Positions 55,101 to 64,000 of a DNA stretch of 64,000 nucleotides are shown in pieces. Positions within the stretch are counted from its first letter, which is position 1. The number at the start of each line of letters is the position of its first letter. The DNA comes from Bathymodiolus brooksi (taxonomy: Eukaryota > Mollusca > Bivalvia > Mytilida > Modiolidae), in the NCBI GenBank assembly GCA_963680875.1, contig OY804589.1, positions 24,411,853 to 24,475,852 of the forward strand, read 5' to 3'. The notes below the pieces were generated by a model, which was not told the origin of the DNA, ran no database searches, and saw only the letters and a list, made by a program, of their open reading frames with translations. The translations under genes and the position numbers were made by a program.

Positions 55101-58100
55101 GTGGTTATGGTGGTGCTCAGTATTTAGTGGTGATCGTGGTGCTCAGTATTTAGTAGAGACCGTGGTGCTCAGTCTTTAGTGGTGATCGTGGTTCTCAGTA
55201 TTTAGTGATGATCGTGGTGCTCAGTATTTAGTGGAGATCGTGGTGCTCAGTATTTGGTGGTGATCGTGGTGCTCAGTATTTAGTGGAGATCGTGGTGCTC
55301 AGTATTTGGTGGTGATCGTGGTGCTCAGTATTTAGTGGTGATCGTGGTGCTCAGTATTTAGTGGTTATCGTGGTGCTCAGTATTTAGTGGTTATCGTTGT
55401 GCTCAGTATTTAGTGGTTATCGTGGTGCTCAGTCTTTAGTGGTGAACGTGGTGCTCAGTAGTTAGTGGTGAGCATGGTGCTCAGTATTTAGTGGTGGTCG
55501 TGGTGCTCAGTATTTAGTGGAGACCGTGGTGCTCAGTCTTTAGTGGTTATCGTGGTGCTCAGTATTTAGTGATGATCGTGGTGCTCAGTATTTAGTGGAG
55601 ATCGTGGTGCTCAGTATTTGGTGGTGATCGTGGCGCTCAGTATTTAGTGTTGATCGTGGTGCTCAGTATTTAGTGGTTATCGTGGTGCTCAGTATTTAGT
55701 GGTTATCGTGGTGCTCAGTATTTAGTGGTTATCGTGGTGCTCAGTCTTTAGTGGTGAACGTGGTGCTCAGTAGTTAGTGGTGAGCGTGGTGCTCAGTATT
55801 TAGTGGTGGTCGTGGTGCTCAGTATTTAGTGGTGATCGTGGTTCTCAGTATTTAGTGGTGAACGTGGTGCTTAGTCTTTAATGGTGATCGTGGTGCCCAG
55901 TCTTTAGTGGTGATCGTGGTGCTCAGTACTTAGGGGTGATCGTGGTGCTCAGTATTTAGTGGTGATCGTGGTGCTCAGTAGTTAGTGGTGATCGTGGTGC
56001 TCAGTCTTTAGTGGTGATCGTGGTGCTCAGTATTTAGTGGTTATCGTGGTGCTCAGTCTTTAGTGGTGATCGTGGTACTCAGTATTTAGTGGTGATCGTG
56101 GTACTCAGTATTTAGTGGTGATCGTGGTGCTCAGTATTTAGTGGAGACCGTGGTGCTCAGTCTTTAGTAGTGATCGTGGTGCTCAGTATTTAGTGGTGAT
56201 CGTGGTGCTCTGTATTTAGTGGAGACCGTGGTGCTCAGTATTTAGTGGTGATCGTGGTGCTCTGTATTTGGTGGAAACCGTGGTGCTCAGTATTTAGTGG
56301 TGATCGTGGTAATCAGTATTTAGTGGAGACGTGGTGCTCAGTATTTAGTGGTGTTCGTGGTGCTCAGTCTTTAGTAGTGATCGTGGTGCTCAGTATTTAG
56401 TGATGATCGTGGTGCTCAGTATTTAGTGGTGTTCGTGGTGCTCAGTATTTAGTGATGATCATGGTACTCAGTATTTGGTGGTGATCGTGGTGCTCAGTAT
56501 TTAGTGGTGATCGTGGTGCTCAGTATTTAGTGGTGATCGTGGTGCTCAGTATTTAGGGGTGATCGTGGTGCTCAGTATTTAATGGTGTTCGTGGTGCTCA
56601 GTATTTAATGGAGATCGTGGTGCTTAGTATTTAGTAGTGATCGTGGTGCTCAGTATTTAGTGGTGATCGTGGTGCTCAGTATTTAGTGGTGATCGTGGTG
56701 CTCAGTATTTAGTGGAGACCGTGGTGCTCAATCTTTAGTGGTTATGGTGGTGCTCAGTATTTAGTGGTGATCGTGGTGCTCAGTATTTAGTGGAGACCGT
56801 GGTGCTCAGTCTTTAGTGGTTATCGTGGTGCTCAATATTTAGTGATGATCGTGGTACTCAGTATTTAGTGGAGATCGTGGTGCTTAGTATTTGGTGGTGA
56901 TCGTGGTGCTCAGTATTTAGTGGTGATCGTGGTGCTCAGTATTTAGTGGTTATCGTGGTGCTCAGTATTTAGTGGTTATCGTGGTGCTCAGTATTTAGTG
57001 GATATCGTGGTGCTCAGTCTTTAGTGGTGAACGTGGTGCTCAGTAGTTAGTGGTGAGCGTGGTGCTCAATATTTAGTGGTGGTCGTGGTGCTCAGTATTT
57101 AGTGGTGATCGTGGTGCTCAGTATTTAGTGGAGACCGTGGTGCTCAGTCTTTAGTGGTTATCGTGGTGCTCAGTATTTAGTGATGATCGTGGTACTCAGT
57201 ATTTAGTGGAGATCGTGGTGCTCAGTATTTGGTGATGATCGTGGTGCTCAGTATTTAGTGGTGATCGTGGTGCTCAGTATTTAGTGGTTATCGTGGTGCT
57301 CAGTATTTAGTGGTTATCGTGGTGCTCAGTATTTAGTGGTTATCGTGGTGCTCAGTCTTTAGTGGTGAACGTGGTGCTCAGTAGTTAGTGGTGAGCGTGG
57401 TGCTCAATATTTAGTGGTGGTCGTGGTGCTCAGTATTTAGTGGTGATCGTGGTGCTCAGTATTTAGTGGTGAACGTGGTGCTCAGTCTTTAGTGGTGATC
57501 GTGGTGCTCAGTAGTTAGTGGTGATCGTGGTGATCAGTCTTTAGTGGTGATCGTGGTGCTCAGTATTTAGTGGTGATCGTGGTGCTCAGTCTTTAGTGGT
57601 GATCGTGGTGCTCAGTATTTAGTGGTGAACGTGGTGCTCAGTCTTTAGTGGTGATCGTGGTACTCAGTCTTTAGTGGTGATCGTGGTGCTCAGTATTTAG
57701 TGGTGATCGTGGTGCTCAGTCTTTAGTGGTGATCGTGGTGCTCAGTATTTAGTGGTGATCGTGGTGCTCAGTATTTAGTGGTGTTCGTGGTGCTCAGTCT
57801 TTAGTGGTGATCGTGGTGCTCAGTATTTAGTGGTGAACGTGGTGCTCAATCTTTAGTGGTGATCGTGGTGCCCAGTATTTAGTGATGATCGTGGTGCTCA
57901 GTAGTTAGTGGTGATCGTGGTGCTCAGTATTTAGTGGTTATCGTGTTGCTCAGTATTTAGTGGTGATCGTGGTGCTCAATATTTAGTGATGATCGTGGTG
58001 CTCAGTCTTTAGTGGTGATCGTGGTGCTCAGTATTTAGTGGTGATCGTGGTGCTCATTCTTTAGTGGTGATCGTGGTGCTCAGTATGTAGTGGTGAACGT

Positions 58101-58262
58101 GGTGCTCAATCTTTAGTGGTGATCGTGGTGCCCAGTATTTAGTGGTGATCGTGGTGCTCAGCATTTAGTGGTGATCGTGGTGCTCAGTATTTAGTGGTGA
58201 TCGTCGTGTTCAGTATTTAGTGGTGAGCGTGGTGCTCAGTATTTAGTGGTGTTCGTGGTGCT
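49112..58262 (+). repeat. 26-bp minisatellite, about 350 units (9.15 kb)
   Basis: Head-to-tail 26-bp units beginning TTTAGTGGTGATCGTGGTGC and ending TCAGTA, with common variants (GTGTTCGTGG, GGAGACCGTGG, GGTTATCGTGG, CAGTCTTTAG, CAGTAGTTAG). Few units have other lengths. Some variant strings recur in blocks, indicating higher-order repeats. It lies wholly in the intron between exons 2 and 3 of the HSPA12-like gene. Confidence 0.97.
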
Positions 58263-58263
58263 A

Positions 58264-58380
58264 ACTAAGTTCGAGCAACACGAACCCGATTACAACACCG
58301 GGATGAATTCAGATGCTCCGGAAGGGTAACATTTCTGCTCCACATGTTGCACCAGTTTGTTACTCTTATATAAACCGATA
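58264..58380 (-). mobile_element. R1 dispersed repeat, inverted, at the right edge of the minisatellite
   Basis: TTCGAGCAACACGAACCCGA, GGGATGAATTCAGATGCTCC GGAAGGGTAAC and CTCCACATGTTGCACCAG are R1 in antisense. Confidence 0.85.
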
Positions 58381-58625
58381 ACTTAATAAGGAACAAAGGA
58401 TTGGATTATGATTACGACAAACGGAACATATATGTGGTCATTTGAGACACAGACATTCCGTAACGGAAAAAGATCAGCAACACGAACTCCACCGTAATTC
58501 CTGTGGTGAACCCATGTGCTCGTGAAATGTGACGACATTAACTTTAATACATTAATATTATATAGATTTCTGTTCATGCAAACTTACATTTATTTGACCT
58601 CCTGTCTTCCTGTTTAATATTTTAG

Positions 58626-58779
58626 GCTGGTATACCAACGGAAATGTTAATGCTTGCTTTAGAACCGGAAGCAGCCTCTATATACTGTCAACATTTGCCT
58701 ATACACAAGCTTCATGGATCTAGCCGCGGATTTGTCATGTCGGAAGTAGGAACTAAATACATGGTTGTAGACTTAGGAG
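58626..58779 (+). CDS. HSPA12-like: HSPA12-like copy B, exon 3
   Basis: After the acceptor TATTTTAG, phase 0: AGIPTEMLMLALEPEAASIY CQHLPIHK, the hallmark HSPA12 segment, then GTKYMVVDLG and the first base of the next Gly codon before GTATAC (58,780). It joins exon 4 as DLGGGTADIT, the phosphate-2 loop. Confidence 0.92.
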
Positions 58780-59084
58780 GTATACTAATAAATTGACAAT
58801 GAGAGACGCACACACACACGCACACGCACACAATTTCAACAAGATTTTGTAAGCAAATATATGTATGTTTGTGCCTCTCCTAAACCAAAGACTTGTATTT
58901 CCAAAGTCATATGTCATGGTATTTTTTATGTACAATGAATTAAGGAGAAAGTGATTGTTCATGATCTTTTGTTGATATTGATGGAATTGTTGACTGTACA
59001 TAGCTGAAATATTGCTAACGTTAGCGCTAAGCACCAATCAACCAATCAATCAAGCAATCAATCAGTCAATTGACTTTATTTATA

Positions 59085-59330
59085 AGTAATACGGCGGGTT
59101 TCCTATAAGAAGCAGGAACTGTTTACCCTTCACGAGCCCCTGAGTTCACCCTCTGCTGTTTCTTTGGTGGGGTCCATGTTGCTCATCCTTTTAGTTTTTT
59201 TGTGTGGTCCTATTATGTGTTCTTACGTTCTGAGTATGAGGACTCATGTCGTATTTACGTTATGTGTGTTCGTTTGCGTATAGTGGTGTCCAACACACAT
59301 TGTGTTGTGTTTTTATGTTTTGTTTGTCTT
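59085..59330 (+). mobile_element. R1 dispersed repeat leading into the 88-bp array
   Basis: Diverged R1: TACGGCGGGTTTCCTATAAG AAGCAGGAACTG, TTTACCCTTCACGAGCCCCT GAGTTCACCC, then TTTTTGTGTGGTCC. It runs directly into the first 88-bp unit. Confidence 0.7.
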
Positions 59331-59576
59331 CGTCCTGTGTACCCAATGTTGCAGTGTCGCAGGATTGTCCATTCTTAATTGCCCCTTCGGTTTTTTCTAA
59401 CGTTTATTTTTGTCCTGTTTCTTGTATACTCGGTTTTACCAGTGACTCGGGATTGTCCATTCTTGATTGCCCCTTCGGTTTTCTCTAACGTTTATTTTTG
59501 TCCTGTGTCTTGTGTACCCGGTCTTGCCAGTGTCTCTGGATTGTTCATTTGTTATTGCCCCTTCGGTTTTCTCTAA
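59330..59576 (+). repeat. 88-bp minisatellite, copy B (about 3 units)
   Basis: Same unit as 75-1,027 but only about three diverged copies, in the homologous position. Confidence 0.9.
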
Positions 59577-59756
59577 CCATCACTATTAAAACTTTTTCTT
59601 CATAATCGCCATGATATAACTGGAATATTTGTTGAAAGTGGCTTTAAAAACCATAAACCGAAGATACGAAATATCAATCTTATCCAAGCGACATCATGCT
59701 CATTGTGATAGTTTGATCCCAAAATAGGGATATTAGTGTATATTTTTATATTTTAG

Positions 59757-60811
59757 GAGGGACAGCCGATATTACAGTTCATGAAAAGGCTTCCAATGGT
59801 CAACTGAAGGAATTATGCAGGGCGACTGGTAATGACTGTGGCGGCACGTCAATTGATGCTAGATTCTTTAAGCTGCTTCAAGAAATAGCTGGAGAAAAAG
59901 TAATATCTGAATTTAAAGAAAAGAACCCTTTATCTTATTTAGATCTGGTTCGAGAATTTGAAGCAGTAAAACGAACAGTTAGAACAGAGAACAAGACAAA
60001 AGTCAATTTAACAATTCCATTTGTTGCAATAGACGGAAAATGCAAAGATTTTGGAGGGAAGAGTTTACAATCCGCCATTGATTCGTCGTCGTATGTGGAC
60101 AAAATAACTATATTTAGTGACAAATTGAGATTTAATGCCGATTTAATAATCAAGCTCTTCACACCAACAATTGACAGCATCATTACTTTAATGAAAAACA
60201 CCCTTTCCAATAGGTTCGCGAATGATCTATCAACAATTCTAATGGTCGGAGGATTTTCCGAATGTTCTCTGATACAAGAAGCCGTCCAGGCAGCATTCCC
60301 TGACAAGCGAATTATAATACCGGAAGATGCTGGTATGTCGGTATTGAAAGGGGCTGTTTTATTTGGTCATCGTCCGGATTTCATTCGGTCACGTGTGATG
60401 AAATGCAGCTACGGCGTAAAGACGAATATTCCTTTTGATAAAAGAAGGCATGATGTAAAACAGAAGGTTTTGATGGATGGGGAAGAAAAATGCGACAATA
60501 TTTTCTCTCAAATTATTGAAAAAGATCAGATGGTAGAAGCCGGAACGAAAGTGGTGAAGTCGTACTTTACTCCGTATCCACACCAAGACGTTATGGATTT
60601 TGTTATCTATGTATCGGACAAGCAATATCCGTCATACGTTGATGACGATGGTTGCTCTCAACTTTGTAAACCTACAATTACATTCCCTGAAACATGTGCG
60701 GAAAAGCGCTGGGTTGACGTTGAATATATCTTCGGAAATACGGAAATTGGAATGACAGCGGTAGACAGGAATTCTGGGAAGAAAATGACCTCTACGTTTA
60801 ATCTGATTTAA
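59757..60811 (+). CDS. HSPA12-like: HSPA12-like copy B, exon 4 (terminal)
   Basis: 1,055 nt, the same length as the copy A exon. It carries GGTADITVHEKAS, GGTSIDARFF, VGGFSECSLIQEAVQAAFPD and the SVLKGAVLFGHRP motif, ending TFNLI then TAA. Frame open throughout. Together the four exons would give about 579 residues, near the usual HSPA12-like size. Substitutions against copy A are mostly conservative and the frame is maintained in both, which suggests both exons were under selection after duplication. Confidence 0.92.
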
Positions 60812-61942
60812 CATTTACTTTGTTTTATATTTGTGTCCAGTAGCTAAATGCCAGACTGTACTAATTAAAAAACATGGATATTCCTGATTTGATTCTAAAA
60901 TTATACGTTTTTGACATTTGTTTTTCATATGAGTTATTGCCCTTGCGTGAGAGCAATTTTATTATAATTTTCTTAAAAGCTATCTATATATATTTGAACC
61001 GTATAAAAATTAAGGGGTAATTTCATTTACAAGTTTTTAACAACATTTAAATTGTATACAGAGGATGAAAAAAAAATATTTAAATTTTAGTTGAAGTTTG
61101 CATGAAATTTAAAGGGAAGTTACTCCTGTGAAAACCTGAAAAAACGTCTAATTTTAGAATGAAGTCGGAAGTATGCAAATAGTCCATTAGGTGTGAAACC
61201 TATAATTAATTTCTGTTACATTTTCTACTAAATTTGTGTTTTTTCGAGCCTGCCTGGCTATTTTGTCTTAAGTTTAACCTTTTCATGACCATACATTTTC
61301 TGAAACGTACATGATTCCTCTACGTTCTGTGAAAATATAAGGGGATGTTTAAAGTATGGAAAACACCTACTCTAAAAATAGCTCCATCATCCCGGGAAAT
61401 TCAATATTTATAGGTCATGCATCAAATCCTCCATAGGGGTATTAAAATACAACTCAATCCATCAAATTTGGGTTCAAATAATCCATATATATTTAACTTC
61501 AATTATTAATTTTAATTATTCCATTCCATTCAGTATATTTTACAATACAACAAAGCAAAAGGAACTATTTTCTTTAAAAAGGACTACTTTTGGTGAATTA
61601 TTGGTTTGACACCATTATGAAGTTCCGGTATTTTTTGTTTTTCATGTTATTAGTAACAATGCCATTGTACATAAAGTGTGATAATTTCGTTTTGATAATA
61701 ATTGTGAAATCTGCTGTGAATTTATTGTCGTGCTTACTGTATGATATGTCCACAACAATAGTTATATTAGGGCTAATTATGAATATAGACATGTCTTGAC
61801 TGTAACATGAAAATTAATATCCATAGAATTTATTGTTGTTTTTTTTGTTTTTTTGCCTCATTTATTTGCCTGGCGATTTCTGTATCAGATCAAAGTACTT
61901 GCATGGGGTTCTTTCCCTTCGGTCAATTCAATATTTTGGTTT
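60812..61942. other. 3' flank of HSPA12-like copy B; no gene
   Basis: AT-rich; matches 2,268-3,112 apart from the extra 290 bp at 61,190-61,480, in which I see no TIR or tail. Confidence 0.6.
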
Positions 61943-62203
61943 GGATTTATTTATGGTGTTTAACGCCACTTTCAACAATATTCCAGTTATATCTTGGCGG
62001 TCAGTTTTATTGGTGCAGGAAACCGGAGTACCCGGAGAAAACCACTGACCTGTCGCAAGTTACTGACAAACTGTATCACATAATGTTGTATCGAGAACAC
62101 CTCGCCATGAGCGGGGTTAGAACTCACAACTTCAGTGGTGATAGCCACTGATTCCACAGGCAGTTGTAAATCCAACTACTATATGATCACGACGACGACG
62201 GCC
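61943..62203 (-). mobile_element. SINE family A (duplicate of 3,113)
   Basis: Same insertion as in copy A, carried along by the duplication. Confidence 0.85.
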
Positions 62204-62372
62204 CTCATTTGGTAAATAACATACGTATTAATCGACGACAAACCGTTTTACTCATTGTGGCATAATTGGGTATTTATATCTATATTAGCTGAAGTTAAAC
62301 GGTAACAGAAATAAATGTTGTCGTATAATTAGTGACAAGTATAGATACTGTTTTGTACATTACAAACAGGGT

Positions 62373-62640
62373 TTATTAGCGTGCTCGCCACGAGTGCAGT
62401 AGATCGGGGGTTCGAGTCCAGGTCGGATCAAACCAAAGACTATACAATTGGTATTTGTTGTTCTCTGTTAAGAACGCAGCATTAAGGAGAGAGAGCAAAG
62501 ACTGAATGGCTCTGAATCAAGATAATGTGTCTGAGTGGGGCGAAATGTCTATCCACGGAATATTGTTTCAGTGAACTAGCATTATAAAAATTCAACTAAG
62601 CGTGTTGGTCTAGTACAAAGTGGACCTCATCATCATCTCG
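62373..62640 (+). mobile_element. SINE family B (duplicate of 3,537)
   Basis: Same insertion as in copy A, with small indels such as GGAGAGAGAGCAAAGACTG here. Confidence 0.8.
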
Positions 62641-63168
62641 GGGTTTAAACAAGGACCATACAATTGCTTAATTGTTTTATAAATGATTTACAAGAGATAT
62701 TTAATTACTCGTTTGATGCTTTATTACGTAAAAAAAATCATAAATATCTGCTGTTAGATGACGATTTGATAATAACATCAGGGTTTCATGAAAGTATTTT
62801 TTTAGAATGCTTTGACAATTATGGACAGTAAATGCAAAAAAAAGCGAACAAACCAAAAAAAAAAGAAAAAGCAAAACAGTCATTATTTTTTATATTTTTT
62901 TTTGCTCAAAAAACCTTATTCATCAAACTCACAGAAATATTTTTAAAAGTTTCCTTATCAATTGAAACTGAAGAATTAATTTTTTTTAGAATTAATTCTA
63001 TATTAAATTCAAGAATAATTCTCACCGTTCTATTGTTCGCCCAGGTCTATGTCAGTATCGGCATTTTACTCAAATTAGAGAACAATTGCATGACCGCTTC
63101 AAATAACTAAGAAGGGAAGCACATAAAATTAGTTTAATTACGCCACAGTTTATTGGGTTAGGGTTATA
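62641..63168. other. Low-complexity AT-rich spacer
   Basis: Matches 3,831-4,343; no gene. Confidence 0.6.
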
Positions 63169-63401
63169 GTGTTTAACGCCACTTTAAACAATATCTCAGT
63201 GGCGGTCAGTTTTATTGGTGGAGGAAACCGGAGGACTCGGTAGAAAACCACCGACCTGTCGCAAGTCACTGACCAACTCTATCACATAATGTTGTACACC
63301 TCGCCCGGATCGAGATTCGCACTCACAACATCAGTGGTGATAGGCATTGATTGCATAGGTAGTTGAAAATCCAACTACCATACGATCACGTCAATGACGG
63401 C
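63169..63401 (-). mobile_element. SINE family A, complete form of the copy at 4,344
   Basis: Retains the 3' part (GTGTTTAACGCCACTTTAAA) deleted from copy A. Confidence 0.85.
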
Positions 63402-63839
63402 TCCTCGCATCATTTAACTAAGAAGGGAGGCATATAAAGTTAGCTAAACCGCACCACTTTTTATTGAAGTACCAATCAAGAATGTGAGTGGTCATGTATA
63501 TATGTGCTATGGGTATCTAACACTCATGTCACAAAATTAAGCAATATTAAATGATATTTATACAATTATAATATATTTATACAACATATAGGTTACAAGA
63601 CTTTACATAAAATCACAAGTACTTGTATATTGGTCACGTGACGTCGAATCAGTTTTAAAAAAAATTGCTCGTCAATGGCTGTTATATTGCTGACACAAAT
63701 AGATGATATACATTCATTGTAAAATCTACATTGTGACACGTTTTGATTGGTCACAGAATGAATTCATTGTCAGCGCTGAATATATAGTACTCGTTGATTG
63801 GCCAGAGCTTGAACTTCATCGACAGTGCAAAGGTGAAAG

Positions 63840-64000
63840 TTACTTGCTTTTTTCATATGCCTGAATGAATTCGTCATATTTTAAGTTTTTGGTCGAATCC
63901 TTACACCAAGTAATTAACATGGTGGCCAGCTTGTCGCCACAGAGTTTCAGTTCTGCGTCCGATTTGATGCCGTCCAATATTTCCTGCTTAGATAATGTGC
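63840..64000 (-). CDS. EF-hand protein, last exon, copy B (cut by window end)
   Basis: Same C-terminus as 4,950-5,204 with a few substitutions (LATM for LAAM, DSTK for DSAK), TAA at 63,842-63,840. The frame is open to the window edge, through part of the DTDKSGTLSKQE loop. Its upstream exons lie outside, so whether this copy also has the stop seen at 7,873 cannot be told. Confidence 0.85.
   Translation of the reverse strand, partial: TLSKQEILDGIKSDAELKLCGDKLATMLITWCKDSTKNLKYDEFIQAYEKSK

Larger units (their letters stand above)
58780..59756 (+). other. Intron 3-4 of copy B (R1 and 88-bp repeat inside)
   Basis: Holds an (AC)n tract at about 58,808-58,830, a family B SINE tail (58,985-59,062), an R1 copy (59,085-59,330) and the short 88-bp array (59,330-59,576). 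Acceptor TTTTAG at 59,751-59,756. Confidence 0.8.
59575..64000. repeat. Segmental duplication, copy B (runs off the window)
   Basis: Counterpart of 1,028-5,204. Copy B has extra sequence at 61,190-61,480 (between CAAATAGTCCATTAGG and GGGTTCAAATAATCC), absent or deleted in copy A, where GGGCTC follows directly. Confidence 0.95.

Noticed and set aside
49112..58262. CRISPR-like array
   Set aside because: Units are contiguous 26-bp tandem repeats with no unique spacers and no cas genes, in an animal genome: a minisatellite.

Overview
This window is animal nuclear DNA, AT-rich and dominated by transposable elements. The genes have introns with GT..AG borders, the proteins are metazoan (HSP70-12-like, EF-hand), and there are tRNA-derived SINEs, LINEs, hAT elements and a Polinton/Maverick. 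A dispersed repeat called R1 here (a block with 'CACGACGG..GC.AC.AGTGGAGC', 'ACCCTTCCGGAGCAC' and 'GTTTTTAGTG') resembles a repeat I remember from marine mussel genomes. A bivalve mollusc, plausibly a mytilid, is my best guess; it comes from memory, not a search.

Layout. (1) 1-5,204 and 59,085-64,000 are two copies of one segmental duplication. Each has an 88-bp intronic minisatellite, the terminal exon of an HSPA12-like gene, shared SINEs, and an EF-hand exon on the opposite strand. (2) 5,205-19,960 holds the EF-hand gene's intron and second visible exon, foldback and MITE-like elements, SINEs and a decayed LINE. (3) 20,130-32,705 is a Polinton (virus-like DNA transposon) with both ends and a candidate 9-bp target duplication. 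Its terminal inverted repeats of about 3.2 kb carry about 11 tandem units of 175-190 bp and a CRE/ETS/NRF1 promoter-like block. The 6.2-kb core encodes, all on the minus strand, a packaging ATPase, a small hydrophobic-tailed protein, an unknown protein, an integrase, minor capsid pieces, a small basic capsid-associated protein, the major capsid protein and an adenain-like protease. I found no DNA polymerase B, and most reading frames are broken. (4) 33-47.5 kb is nested transposons: hAT remnants, a long-TIR element with its empty site preserved elsewhere in the window, a TIR element carrying a helicase exon, and an antisense LINE with an open reverse transcriptase. (5) 47,593-60,811 is an HSPA12-like gene in four exons. 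Its third intron contains a 26-bp minisatellite of about 9.15 kb.

How the pieces relate. The two host genes (HSPA12-like and EF-hand) lie tail to tail and were duplicated together. The R1 repeat appears to have seeded the 26-bp minisatellite and possibly the 88-bp one. The Polinton genes form a one-way cassette behind the right-hand TIR, whose inner end looks like a host-type promoter. The cassette appears dead in this copy, although several breaks sit in homopolymers and could be sequencing errors.
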